Shown: positions 1-8,106 of the stretch, in pieces
Position numbering within the stretch: the stretch's first letter is position 1
Layout: each line of letters begins with the position of its first letter
Assembly: GCA_011390645.1 (NCBI GenBank)
Contig: JAABRY010000025.1
Coordinates: forward strand, 1 to 35,000
Length of the DNA stretch: 35,000 nucleotides
Reading direction: 5' to 3'
From: Gemmatimonadota bacterium
GTDB lineage: Bacteria; Gemmatimonadota; Gemmatimonadetes; Gemmatimonadales; GWC2-71-9
The notes under the pieces: generated by a model
The model's database searches: none
The model's input: only the letters and a program-made list of their open reading frames with translations
What the model was told of the DNA's origin: nothing
Program-made: the position numbers and the translations under genes

Positions 1-2
1 CC

Positions 3-530
3 GGTACGCCGGTGGTCGCGGTGCGGCCGGGTGCGTATCCCGCGCTGCAGGCTGGCAAGGCCGGCAGTGTGGAACCGCTCGCGGCAACTGCCGCCACGCC
101 GCGCTTGACGGTGACTGGCATCACCACGCCCGAGAAGGCGGCGCTCGATGTCGCCGAGGCGCGTGTGGTGGTCGCTGGAGGTCGCGGATTGGGTGATCCG
201 AAGCACTTCGGGTTGCTTGAAGATCTTGCCGCTGCGTTCGGTGGCGAGGCCGCGGTTGGTGCATCGCGTGCGGTGGTCGACGCCGGCTGGGTCGAGCACG
301 GCGCGCAGGTGGGCCAGACCGGCAAGACCGTGTCGCCCGACCTCTACTTCGCGATCGGTGTGAGCGGCGCGATTCAGCACCTGGCCGGGATGCGTACCGC
401 GCGCACGATCGTCGCGATCAACCGCGACAAGGACGCGCCGATCTTCAAGGTGGCTGACTACGGCATTGTGGGTGACTTGTTCGAAGTGGTGCCGGCGCTG
501 ACGGACGCGATCAAGAAAGCGCGGAGCTAG
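3..530 (+). CDS. etfA: Electron transfer flavoprotein alpha subunit, C-terminal part (5' end outside window)
   Basis: The reading frame is open from the window edge, so the true start lies upstream. What remains (about 175 residues) is the FAD-binding C-terminal domain of EtfA. It has the [10 protein letters not shown] segment, [11 protein letters not shown], the [14 protein letters not shown] loop, [23 protein letters not shown] and the closing [15 protein letters not shown], all in the usual order. EtfA with EtfB passes electrons from acyl-CoA and related dehydrogenases to ETF-quinone oxidoreductase, which is encoded nearby at 6478. etfB is expected just upstream, outside the window. The gene ends in TAG and a heptamer array starts one base later. 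Identification is near certain; only the 5' end is missing. Confidence 0.97.
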   Translation, partial: GTPVVAVRPGAYPALQAGKAGSVEPLAATAATPRLTVTGITTPEKAALDVAEARVVVAGGRGLGDPKHFGLLEDLAAAFGGEAAVGASRAVVDAGWVEHGAQVGQTGKTVSPDLYFAIGVSGAIQHLAGMRTARTIVAINRDKDAPIFKVADYGIVGDLFEVVPALTDAIKKARS

Positions 531-531
531 C

Positions 532-600
532 GGCGAACGGCGAACGGCGAACAGCGAACAGACTGCCCGTCATCCCGAGCGCAGCGAAGGACCCCCTATC
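532..600. repeat. Heptamer array (GGCGAAC x3, AGCGAAC) plus one GTCATCCCGA core arm
   Basis: Four 7-bp units run at 532-559 immediately after the etfA stop. They are followed at about 569-592 by an arm starting GTCATCCCGAGCG and continuing into GCGAAGGAC. The same arm occurs inside the cassettes at 29771-29888 and 33658-33682. No inverted copy of the heptamers follows before nadB, so this looks like a half cassette. It fills almost the whole etfA-nadB gap, ending 8 bp before the nadB start. Confidence 0.85.
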
Positions 601-607
601 TTTCAGC

Positions 608-2116
608 GTGTCCTCAGCTCGCGCGCGCCCCCTCGTCGTTGGTACCGGTATCGCCGGTTTGTGGGCCGCATGGCGCCTCGCCTCGGAGGGGCATGACGTC
701 CTCCTCGTCACCAAGGCGACGCTGCAGGATTCCAACACCGCATGGGCACAGGGCGGCATCGCTGTCGCCCTCGACGCCGCGGACTCTCCCGCACAACACG
801 CTGCTGATACCATTGCCGCGAGTGACGGCCTGGCCGATCCGATCGCGGTGGAGGTCCTGACCCGCGAGGGCCCCGACCGCGTGCGCGAACTCCTCGAGCT
901 TGGCGCGGTCTTCGATCGTGACGCCGATGGCGAGCTGCGCTTCGGCCTGGAGGCCGCACACTCGCGCGCCCGCATCCTGCACGCCGAAGGCGACCGCACC
1001 GGTGCGATGCTCGTGGCCGCGCTCTCCAAGGTGGTGCTCGGCAATCCACGCATCGAGGTGCGGCAGCATTGCCGCGTGCGACGCCTCCTGCGGCGAGGGG
1101 ATCGCGTGGTCGGGGCGATCCTCCTCAACGACGCGGGCGAACCCGAGGCCGTCGCTGCACCCGCGGTGATCCTCGCAACCGGGGGCTGCGGACAACTCTT
1201 CGAGATCACCACCAATCCACCTGTCGCCACCGCCGATGGCTGGGCCCTCGCGCATTCCGCGGGTGCGGTGCTCTCGCATCTCGAGTTTCTGCAGTTCCAC
1301 CCGACCGCGCTGCACGTTCCCGGCGTGAACCCCGCGCCGCTGCTCACTGAAGCACTCCGTGGGGCAGGGGCGTGGTTGGTGGATGCCAAAGGGGAACGCT
1401 TCGTCTTCGACGCCGACCCGCGCGGTGAGATGGCCCCACGTGACATCGTGGCGCGTGCGGTGGCGCATCGGGCCTATCGTGGCGGCGCCTTCCTCGACGC
1501 ACGCCACCTGCCCAACGTGGAACAGGCCTTCCCAGGAGTCGCAGCCCTCGTCGCGGCGCACGGCCTCTCGCTCGCGCACGACCTCTTGCCGGTTGCGCCC
1601 GCGATGCACTACGCGATGGGTGGGATCCGAACCGACCTGGCCGGGGGTAGTACCGTCGCGGGGCTCTGGGCCGTGGGCGAGTGTGCCAACACCGGTGTGC
1701 ATGGTGCCAATCGGTTGGCGTCCAATTCGCTGCTCGAGGGGCTCGTCTTTGCGGATCGGGCCGGGCGTGCGGTCGGGGAGCTCCTCGCCGGAAGCCCGAA
1801 GGTGCCATCTTTCGCACCGGCACCGACCGACTGGGATGCCGGCACCGATGCCGGGCCGATCGCCACCGCTTTCCGGGCGCGCATGCGGAGCTTCCTCACG
1901 CGCGAGGTGGGGCTGGTGCGCACCGAGCCCGGACTCGCCGAGGCGGAGTTGGCGATTGCCGACCTGCGTCGGCGCGTGCCATCTGGTGCGTGGCACACGG
2001 CGGATCAGCTCCGGATTGCCGCCGAGATTGCACGGGCGGCCCGGGGCCGCCGCGAATCGCGTGGTGGACATCGCCGCGCAGACTTTCCGAACCCGAAGCC
2101 AAGGATCACCGCGTGA
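608..2116 (+). CDS. nadB: L-aspartate oxidase
   Basis: FAD enzyme that oxidises L-aspartate to iminoaspartate, the first step of de novo NAD synthesis. The 502-residue product has the N-terminal dinucleotide fold (VGTGIAGLWAAW), the NTAWAQGGIAVAL substrate-loop region, LQFHPTALH, the HYAMGGIRTD motif and the C-terminal FAD contact NRLASNSLLEGLVF. These are the landmarks that separate NadB and its succinate dehydrogenase relatives from other flavoproteins. The C-terminal helical part is slightly short. The start is a GTG with no strong Shine-Dalgarno sequence, since the upstream gap is filled by repeat. The stop overlaps the nadA start by 4 bp (GTGA), which implies translational coupling in a nadB-nadA-nadC operon. 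Confidence 0.96.
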   Translation: MSSARARPLVVGTGIAGLWAAWRLASEGHDVLLVTKATLQDSNTAWAQGGIAVALDAADSPAQHAADTIAASDGLADPIAVEVLTREGPDRVRELLELGAVFDRDADGELRFGLEAAHSRARILHAEGDRTGAMLVAALSKVVLGNPRIEVRQHCRVRRLLRRGDRVVGAILLNDAGEPEAVAAPAVILATGGCGQLFEITTNPPVATADGWALAHSAGAVLSHLEFLQFHPTALHVPGVNPAPLLTEALRGAGAWLVDAKGERFVFDADPRGEMAPRDIVARAVAHRAYRGGAFLDARHLPNVEQAFPGVAALVAAHGLSLAHDLLPVAPAMHYAMGGIRTDLAGGSTVAGLWAVGECANTGVHGANRLASNSLLEGLVFADRAGRAVGELLAGSPKVPSFAPAPTDWDAGTDAGPIATAFRARMRSFLTREVGLVRTEPGLAEAELAIADLRRRVPSGAWHTADQLRIAAEIARAARGRRESRGGHRRADFPNPKPRITA

Positions 2117-3108
2117 CGCTGCACCTGCCCGTGATTGATGCGCTGCCATACAACGATCATGAAATCGCCACGCTCCAGGCAGAGATCCGTGCGCTCGCCG
2201 CGGAACGCAATGCCGTGATCCTCGCACACAACTACCAGCGCGCCGAGGTGCAGGATGTCGCGCACTTCGTGGGCGACTCGCTGGGGCTGTCACGCAAGGC
2301 GGCGGCGGCAACGGAAGACATCATCGTCTTCTGCGGTGTGCATTTCATGGCCGAGACTGCGAAGGTGCTCGCACCCACCAAGACGGTGCTGTTGCCTGAC
2401 CTGGAAGCCGGCTGCTCGCTTGCCGACACCATCACCGCAGAAGAGGTGCGCGGCTGGCGCAAGCAGTTCCCCGACTACGTGGCGGTGGGCTACGTCAACA
2501 CGACGGCCGCGGTGAAGGCCGAGCTCGACTACTGCTGCACCAGCGGCAATGTGCTTGAGGTGATCGACGCGATCCCCGCCGACAAGGGCATTCTCTTCTT
2601 GCCCGACATGTTCCTCGGCGCGCACGTGCGACGGATGCGGCCCGACCGCAACGTCGAGGTCTGGATGGGCGAGTGCCACGTGCACGCAGGGATCGACATT
2701 GACACGCTGCAGGCCGCCCGCGACGCCAATCCGGGCTCCGAGGTGCTGGTGCACCCGGAGTGCGGCTGCGCATCGCGCTTGCTCTACCGGATGGCCGATG
2801 GCGATCTCCCTCCCGAGGGGATCCACATCGCCTCGACCGAGGGGATGATCAACCTCACCCGTGAGCTCGACGCCGACACCTTCATCGTCGCGACCGAGAC
2901 GGGGATCATCCACCGGATGCAGCAGATGGCCCCCGAGAAGCGCTTTGTACCGGCCGATCGCGCGGCAGAGTGCGCCTACATGAAGACGATCACGCTGGTG
3001 GATGTACGCGACGCGCTGCGACTCAACCAGTTCGAGATCGACGTGCCGACGGAAGTGCGCGAACGCGCGAAGCTCGCGATTGACCGCATGGTGGCGCTCG
3101 GTGCATGA
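2113..3108 (+). CDS. nadA: Quinolinate synthase
   Basis: [4Fe-4S] enzyme that condenses iminoaspartate with dihydroxyacetone phosphate to quinolinate. The 331-residue product shows the AHNYQRAEVQDVAHFVGDS N-terminal signature, CGVHFMAETAK, the TSGN segment, LFLPDMFLG, HPECGC and the final AECAYMKTITL. The three cluster cysteines of the family can be placed in CGVHFMAE, the ECGC region and AECAYMK. Translation is taken to start at the GTG overlapping the nadB stop. A longer open frame upstream lies inside nadB and is not needed. The 3' end overlaps nadC by 8 bp. Confidence 0.97.
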   Translation: MTLHLPVIDALPYNDHEIATLQAEIRALAAERNAVILAHNYQRAEVQDVAHFVGDSLGLSRKAAAATEDIIVFCGVHFMAETAKVLAPTKTVLLPDLEAGCSLADTITAEEVRGWRKQFPDYVAVGYVNTTAAVKAELDYCCTSGNVLEVIDAIPADKGILFLPDMFLGAHVRRMRPDRNVEVWMGECHVHAGIDIDTLQAARDANPGSEVLVHPECGCASRLLYRMADGDLPPEGIHIASTEGMINLTRELDADTFIVATETGIIHRMQQMAPEKRFVPADRAAECAYMKTITLVDVRDALRLNQFEIDVPTEVRERAKLAIDRMVALGA

Positions 3109-3964
3109 GGTCGTCTCAGCGGCGGTGATCGCCGACGATGCCTCGCGTGTGGCAGAGCTTGCGCTCGCGGAAGACGGTGCGCGCGATGTCACCTCCGCAG
3201 TGACGATTCCCGCTGACGCCCACGGCGTGGCGCAGCTCGAGGCGCGTGAGGTGATGGTGATCGCGGGGACGGCCTGGGCCGATGCCGTGGTCGCCGCATG
3301 CGGGCTGCCGCCGGTGAAGTGGTCGGCGCGCGATGGCGATCGCATCGCGGCCGACACGGTTGTCGGTGAGGTGCACGGCGACCTGCGCGCCCTGCTGCGT
3401 GCGGAGCGTCCCTTGCTCAACATCCTGCAACGTGCCTGCGGTGTGGCGACGATGACGCGGCGCTATACGGACGCTGTCGCGGGGACATCGTGCCGCATCC
3501 TCCACACGCGGAAGACGACGCCGGGCCTGCGCTTGATGGAAGTCGCCGCCGTGGTCGCCGGTGGCGGGGAGCTCCACCGCCTGGACCTCGCCCACGCGGT
3601 GATGGTGAAGGACAACCATTGGCAGGGGCTCACGGCGGCCGGACGCTCGCTTGGCGATGCACTTGACGCCGCTCGCAGCATCGGTGTCAACGCGTTGTAT
3701 GTGGAGGTGGAGTCCGAGGCACAGCTGCGCGAGGCGTGCGCTGCCGGTGCGACGCGGTTGCTGATCGACAACCAGCGCGTGGAGACCGTGGCGGCGTGGA
3801 CCACCCTCGCCCGTACCCTCGCTCTGGGCATCGAGATCGAGGCGACCGGCGGGATCACGCTCGAGACGCTGCGTCAGTACGCCGACGCCGGTGTGGACTA
3901 CATCAGCACCGGCGCGCTCACCCACTCGGTTCGGGCGGTGGATCTGGGGCTGGAGGTGCGCTAA
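3101..3964 (+). CDS. nadC: Nicotinate-nucleotide pyrophosphorylase (carboxylating)
   Basis: Converts quinolinate and PRPP to nicotinate mononucleotide, closing the NadB-NadA-NadC route. The 287-residue length is typical. Visible family motifs are LALAEDGARDVTS at the N terminus, LLNILQRACGVAT, RILHTRKTTPGLR (PRPP/quinolinate-binding Arg and Lys), the MVKDNH motif, VEVES, LLIDNQ, EIEATGGITLE and YISTGALTHS. The GTG at 3101, inside the nadA 3' end, gives the family-length product, so the longer open frame from 3002 is rejected. The last 47 bp overlap the convergent yigZ-like gene. Confidence 0.96.
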   Translation: MHEVVSAAVIADDASRVAELALAEDGARDVTSAVTIPADAHGVAQLEAREVMVIAGTAWADAVVAACGLPPVKWSARDGDRIAADTVVGEVHGDLRALLRAERPLLNILQRACGVATMTRRYTDAVAGTSCRILHTRKTTPGLRLMEVAAVVAGGGELHRLDLAHAVMVKDNHWQGLTAAGRSLGDALDAARSIGVNALYVEVESEAQLREACAAGATRLLIDNQRVETVAAWTTLARTLALGIEIEATGGITLETLRQYADAGVDYISTGALTHSVRAVDLGLEVR

Positions 3965-4559
3965 CCACCGCCTCCCCGCGCGTGGCATCAGCCAACGCGC
4001 GCAGCAGCGCCTCCACCCCTGGCGCGGGCACCTGAATCCGGTACTCGACCTGCTCGCCGTAATCCTCTGCGAGGATCGTCGCCTCGTGACCAGGTAGCAG
4101 ATGCTGCACCGCGCTGATGTGCGCATACCCCACCGTCACCTCGACCTCGCTCCATGCCACCCGTTCGGCGCGCTGCAGCGTCTGCAGCGCCAACTCCACC
4201 GTGCCTGAGTACGCGCGCGCCAACCCGCCGGTCCCGAGCTTCACGCCACCATACCAGCGCGTCACCACCGCGACAACCTCGCCCACGTCAGCATGCAGCA
4301 ACACGTTCAGCATCGGCCGGCCAGCGGTGCCGTGCGGCTCGCCGTCGTCGCTCATCCCGACCTGCGCGGTGCTCCCCGGTGGTCCCGCGACCCACGCGGT
4401 GCAGTGATGCGTCGCGTCCGGCCACTCTGCCCGCACCGCCGCGATCACTGCCTGTGCCTCAGCCGCCGTCGCCGCGTGCGCGAGCGTGCAGGTGAAGCGG
4501 CTGCGTTCGATGACCTGCTCTGCGCGGTGCTGCGAGGCGGGGATGGGGTAGCGGGACAT
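3918..4559 (-). CDS. yigZ: YigZ/IMPACT family protein
   Basis: A 213-residue member of the UPF0029/IMPACT family. The N-terminal domain (about 15-125) holds HHCTAWVAG, the diagnostic DDGEPHGTAGRPMLNVL and VVTRWYGGVKLGTGGLARAY. The C-terminal part (about 140-200) resembles the DUF1949 domain. The family has been linked to ribosome- or translation-associated functions and its biochemical role is not settled. No Shine-Dalgarno sequence is visible: the bases before the ATG are a C run. The 3' end overlaps nadC on the opposite strand by 47 bp, and the Pro-rich tail (PAPDPPPEPSG) is encoded in that overlap. Confidence 0.92.
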   Translation of the reverse strand: MSRYPIPASQHRAEQVIERSRFTCTLAHAATAAEAQAVIAAVRAEWPDATHHCTAWVAGPPGSTAQVGMSDDGEPHGTAGRPMLNVLLHADVGEVVAVVTRWYGGVKLGTGGLARAYSGTVELALQTLQRAERVAWSEVEVTVGYAHISAVQHLLPGHEATILAEDYGEQVEYRIQVPAPGVEALLRALADATRGEAVVSAPPAPDPPPEPSG

Positions 4560-4576
4560 GGGGGGAAGCTAGACAC

Positions 4577-4750
4577 CCCAGCCGGCGACGTCAGTCGCCG
4601 GGGGGCGCGGCTCCGCCGCGCGGGGGCGGCGCCAGGCGCCGCGGGGTGAAAGGGGTCGGAATCCCAGCCCCTTTCACCTTTCACCCTGCGCGGCGCAGCC
4701 GCGCCCCGGGCTGGGTCGGGGCCCGGCGGTTGACACCGCCGGCTGGGATG
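4577..4750. repeat. Composite inverted repeat: outer REP palindromes, inner GTGAAAG hairpin
   Basis: The outer pair is CCCAGCCGGCGAC-GTCA-GTCGCCGG on the left and CCGGCGGT-TGAC-ACCGCCGG followed by CTGGGA on the right. Each is a perfect 8-bp stem with a 4-base loop, in inverted orientation to the other. Inside are three more GC hairpins: CGCGGC-TCC-GCCGCG, GCGGCGCC-A-GGCGCCGC and GCGCGGC-GCA-GCCGCGC. There is also a heptamer-type hairpin at 4645-4685 (GGTGAAAGGGG facing CCCCTTTCACC with an extra CTTTCAC). The whole lies 7 bp beyond the stop of the minus-strand glutamate-synthase-like gene and just upstream of yigZ. Confidence 0.85.
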
Positions 4751-4756
4751 GCTCGA

Positions 4757-6277
4757 TCACCTTGCCGGCGCCGAGATCCCGTTCCCCCCCATCGGATGGA
4801 TCTCGTCGTAGCGGCGAATCTCGTCAGGACCCAGCCGCTTCCAGATGCGCGTGCGGTCGAGTTGGTCAAGGTCAGTGATCCCTGCTGCGGCGACCAGCTC
4901 GAGGAAGTCCTCCACCGTCTCGTGATGGTAGTTGCGGACGCGCACCCACTTGTCGGCCACCACGAGGCCGCGGGTCAGGCCCGGCTTGTCGGTGGCGACC
5001 CCGGTGGGGCAGGTGTTGCGATGACACTCGAGCGCCTGAATGCACCCGAGGGCCAGCATCATCCCGCGCGCGGAATAGCAGATGTCGGCGCCGATGCAGA
5101 GGGTGCGGTAGATGTCGAACGCGGTGATCACCTTGCCGGCCGCGATGATCCGGATGCGATCCTTGATGCCGTGCTTGTGGAGCATGTCGGCGACGAAGGT
5201 GAGGCTCTCCTCGAGTGGGAGCCCGACATGATTCGAGAAATCGATCGGGGCGGCGCCGGTGCCGCCCTCCGCACCATCCACTGCGATGAAGTCGGGGGTG
5301 AGTCCTGTCTCCGCCATCAAGACACAGAGCGCCTCAAACTCGCGCCGCTCGCCGATGCACAGCTTGAAGCCGACCGGCTTGCCATCGGCCAGCTCGCGCA
5401 ACTGGTGCACGAAGCGCAGCAGTCCTTCCGCGCCCTCGTATGCCGTGTGGTGGGGAGGGGAGTCGATGCGGATGTTGGGTGACACGCCGCGAATCTTCGA
5501 GACTTCCAGGTTGTTCTTGGCGGCGGGGAGGATCCCGCCATGCCCCGGCTTCGCACCCTGCGAGAGCTTGAGCTCGATCATCTTCACTTCAGGGCGGAGC
5601 GCGTTCTCCCGGAAGCGTTCCGGCGAGAAGGCACCCTCGGGCGTGCGGGCGCCGAAGTAGCCCGTCCCGATCTGGAAACAGAGATCACCGCCCATCAAGT
5701 GCCAGGGCGAGATGCCGCCCTCACCGGTGCAGTGGAAGAAGCCCCCTTCCCTGGCGCCGACATTGAGCGCCTCGATCGCTGGCTTGCTCAAAGAACCGAA
5801 CGACATTCCGGCGATGTTGAAGACGCTGGCGTCGTACGGTTGGGTGCAGTGGGGCCCACCGATCCGGATCCGGGGCGGCGGATGCAGGTGGGCCACCGGG
5901 AACATCGAATGCGCCATGAAGGCGTAGCCCACTTCGGTGAGGTCGAGCTCGGTGCCGAACGGATGGACCTGGTGTTCGAGCTTGGCACGCGAGTACACGT
6001 ACGTTCGCTTGGTCCGGTCGATCGGGGTCCCGTCGGTCGCGTTCTCGATGAAGTACTGGTGCAGCTCCGGTCCGATGCTCTCCAGCAGGTAGCGGAAGTG
6101 CCCGACCACGGGGAAGTTGCGTCGGATCGCGTGCCGGGTCTGGAGCGAATCCCAGACCCCCAGGGCCACGATCGGCACCAGAAAGAGGTAGATCCACCAG
6201 GCGGGGGACCAGACCAGGCCGGCCAACGCCACGGTGAGGATGAGCAGGGCAGCTGTCTGAAGGAAGCGCGTCCGCAT
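4757..6277 (-). CDS. Membrane-anchored FMN/[3Fe-4S] glutamate-synthase-like protein
   Basis: A 506-residue protein with two N-terminal hydrophobic segments (about residues 6-45), then the FMN-binding central domain of glutamate synthase. It shows GMSFGSLSKPAIEALN, GEGGISPWH, IELKLSQGAKPGHGGILP, the ISPP-type PNIRIDSPPHH loop, FIAVDGAEGGTGAAP and AAGKVITAFD. The [3Fe-4S] cysteines are intact with the GltB spacing, C-x5-C-x4-C in CIQALECHRNTCPTGVAT. There is no glutaminase domain, so this is the stand-alone 'FMN-binding glutamate synthase family' and its substrate is unknown. The ATG at 6277 is chosen because the upstream extension is repeat sequence and lies outside the conserved protein. It is divergent from ETF-QO and has a REP element at each end. 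Confidence 0.9.
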   Translation of the reverse strand: MRTRFLQTAALLILTVALAGLVWSPAWWIYLFLVPIVALGVWDSLQTRHAIRRNFPVVGHFRYLLESIGPELHQYFIENATDGTPIDRTKRTYVYSRAKLEHQVHPFGTELDLTEVGYAFMAHSMFPVAHLHPPPRIRIGGPHCTQPYDASVFNIAGMSFGSLSKPAIEALNVGAREGGFFHCTGEGGISPWHLMGGDLCFQIGTGYFGARTPEGAFSPERFRENALRPEVKMIELKLSQGAKPGHGGILPAAKNNLEVSKIRGVSPNIRIDSPPHHTAYEGAEGLLRFVHQLRELADGKPVGFKLCIGERREFEALCVLMAETGLTPDFIAVDGAEGGTGAAPIDFSNHVGLPLEESLTFVADMLHKHGIKDRIRIIAAGKVITAFDIYRTLCIGADICYSARGMMLALGCIQALECHRNTCPTGVATDKPGLTRGLVVADKWVRVRNYHHETVEDFLELVAAAGITDLDQLDRTRIWKRLGPDEIRRYDEIHPMGGNGISAPAR

Positions 6278-6326
6278 CCGGTGGTGTCCTGTCGTTGGAG
6301 GAGTCTCCAAAGGTAGGGGGGCGGCG

Positions 6327-6403
6327 CCATCCCAGCCGGCGACGTCAGTCGCCGGAGGGGGCCCGGCCGCGAATCCGGCGGTTGACACCGCCGGCTGGGA
6401 TGG
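6327..6403. repeat. Compact inverted pair of REP palindromes
   Basis: CCATCCCAGCCGGCGAC-GTCA-GTCGCCGG is followed after about 20 bp by CCGGCGGT-TGAC-ACCGCCGG and CTGGGATGG. The outer 15 bases of the two halves are exact reverse complements. This is the stripped-down form of the 4577-4750 element, and the two bracket the same gene. It lies in a divergent intergenic region, so unlike most repeats here it is at the 5' ends of both neighbours. Confidence 0.85.
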
Positions 6404-6441
6404 CTCGGGATGACGGCGCACAGCCCCCTCCCCCCTCCCCC

Positions 6442-6447
6442 TATATT
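6442..6447 (+). promoter_or_regulatory. Possible -10 box (TATATT) for the ETF-QO gene
   Basis: TATATT follows a long C-rich tract and lies about 30 bp upstream of the GTG start. No convincing -35 hexamer is present at normal spacing. The same arrangement of C-rich tract plus TATATT occurs on the minus strand at 12435-12440, ahead of the Mn riboswitch. Confidence 0.3.
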
Positions 6448-6477
6448 TGATGGTTCCCCTTTTCCTGGAGTCCCCGC

Positions 6478-8103
6478 GTGTCCGTCGTCCTACCCGTCCG
6501 CCACCAGCCCGCCCTCCCTGCCTCGCTGATCCGCGAGGAGGCCCCATCCGAGGAGGCGATCGAGCTCGATGTGCTGATCGTCGGTGGTGGGCCCGCCGGG
6601 CTGGCCTGCGCGATTCGGCTGGCGAAGGACGCCCCGGACCTGGCGATCGGGGTGCTGGAGAAGGCCGGCGCGCTCGGCGAGCACGTCCTCTCGGGCGCCG
6701 TCATGAACCCGATCGCGATCCGCTCGCTCTTCCCCGACCTCTCCGATGCCGACTTCCCCTTCCGGCAACCGGTCGAGGGTGAGGCGGTCTACTACCTCAC
6801 CGAACAGAAGGCGCAGCGCATCCCGACCCCGCCGACGATGAAGAACCACGGCAACGTGGTCGTCTCGCTCTGCGAGGTGGTCCGCTGGCTGGGCGAGCAG
6901 GCGGAGGCCCTCGGCGTGAACATCTTCCCGGGCTTCCCGGCCGAGTCGCTGTTGGTGGACGGCGAGCGGGTGATTGGTGTGCGGACGGTGCCGAGCGGGC
7001 TCGACCGTGCCGGCCAGCCGACTGACAGCTATCAGGAACCGACCGACCTCACCGCGAAGGTGGTCATTCTCGCTGAAGGGACGCGTGGCCCGCTGGCGCA
7101 GGCGTGGCGCACCTGGCGCGGCGTGGGCAGCGACAATCCGCAGATCTTCGCGCTGGGCGTGAAGGAAGTCTGGGAGGTCAAGAAGCCACTCGACCGCGTG
7201 ATTCATACGCTGGGCTGGCCGCTGCCGCGCGATGCATTCGGCGGCTCGTGGTGCTATCCGATGGGACCCAATCAGGTCTCGATCGGACTGGTGGTGGGGC
7301 TCGACTATCACGACGCCGCTCTCGACGTGCACGAATCGATGCAGCGGATGAAGCTGCACCCGCTCTTCCGTGAGATCCTCGAGGGCGGGACGATGCTCGA
7401 GTGGGGCGCGAAGACGATCCCCGAGGGTGGGTATCACGCGATTCCGCACCGCCTGAGCGGCGATGGCCTCGTGATGATCGGTGACACCGTCGGCTTCGTG
7501 GACGTGCCGTCGCTCAAGGGCATTCACTACGCGATGGAGTCGGGCATCCTCGCCGCGCAGACGGTCGCGACCGCACTCGCTGGGGGGGGGACGGGTGCGG
7601 GGACGGAGCTTGTCGGCTACGACGGTGCGGTGCGCGCCTCCCGAATCGTCAAGGACATGCACGGGACCCGCAACATGCGGCTCGCCTTCAAGGACGGCTT
7701 CGTGATGGGCGGGCTCAAGGCCGGCCTGATGACCCTGACCGGCGGGGCGTTCCCCGGTGGGCGCATCGAGATGGGGGAGGACGCCTCTGCCCCCCGTCAT
7801 CCGGGCCGTGCGGCACCGTTTGTGCCGGACAACGTCCTGACCTTCAGCAAGGTGGACGCCGTCTTCAAGTCAGGGAATGCCACGCGGGATGCCATTCCGT
7901 CGCACCTCGTTGTCGGACAGGATGTCCCGGCCGACGTGGCCGATTTCTACGCCCGGATGTGTCCGGCCGGCGTCTATGAGCGCGAGGGAGAGAACCTCGT
8001 GGTCAACGCGCCGAATTGCGTGGATTGCAAGGCCACGGATGTCCTTGGCCCCCGCTGGACCCCCCGCGAGGGGGGGAGCGGCCCCCGGTACCGGTTGATG
8101 TAG
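6478..8103 (+). CDS. Electron transfer flavoprotein-ubiquinone oxidoreductase
   Basis: Membrane-associated FAD/[4Fe-4S] enzyme that moves electrons from reduced ETF to the quinone pool; etfA is at the left edge of the window. The 541-residue product shows the FAD fold (VLIVGGGPAGLACAIRLA), LSGAVMNP, the FGGSWCYPM region, MIGDTVGFVDVPSLKGIHYAM and the C-terminal cluster domain CPAGVYE...NCVDCKATD. In well-studied members the last motif is NCxxCKTCD. Here the fourth cluster cysteine is Thr520 (C495, C514 and C517 remain). A GGAG sequence lies 8 bp before the GTG start. A nine-G run at 7582-7590 encodes three glycines. Confidence 0.95.
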   Translation: MSVVLPVRHQPALPASLIREEAPSEEAIELDVLIVGGGPAGLACAIRLAKDAPDLAIGVLEKAGALGEHVLSGAVMNPIAIRSLFPDLSDADFPFRQPVEGEAVYYLTEQKAQRIPTPPTMKNHGNVVVSLCEVVRWLGEQAEALGVNIFPGFPAESLLVDGERVIGVRTVPSGLDRAGQPTDSYQEPTDLTAKVVILAEGTRGPLAQAWRTWRGVGSDNPQIFALGVKEVWEVKKPLDRVIHTLGWPLPRDAFGGSWCYPMGPNQVSIGLVVGLDYHDAALDVHESMQRMKLHPLFREILEGGTMLEWGAKTIPEGGYHAIPHRLSGDGLVMIGDTVGFVDVPSLKGIHYAMESGILAAQTVATALAGGGTGAGTELVGYDGAVRASRIVKDMHGTRNMRLAFKDGFVMGGLKAGLMTLTGGAFPGGRIEMGEDASAPRHPGRAAPFVPDNVLTFSKVDAVFKSGNATRDAIPSHLVVGQDVPADVADFYARMCPAGVYEREGENLVVNAPNCVDCKATDVLGPRWTPREGGSGPRYRLM

Positions 8104-8106
8104 CCC

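Noticed and set aside
614-2311. Long minus-strand open frame (565 codons) over nadB/nadA
   Set aside because: Shadow frame caused by high GC. Its translation is low-complexity and Arg/His-rich, with no known motif, while the plus strand encodes complete nadB and nadA.
4645-4685. Classical Rho-independent terminator
   Set aside because: The GTGAAAG/CTTTCAC hairpins lack a T tract after the stem on either strand; any terminator role would have to be of a different type.
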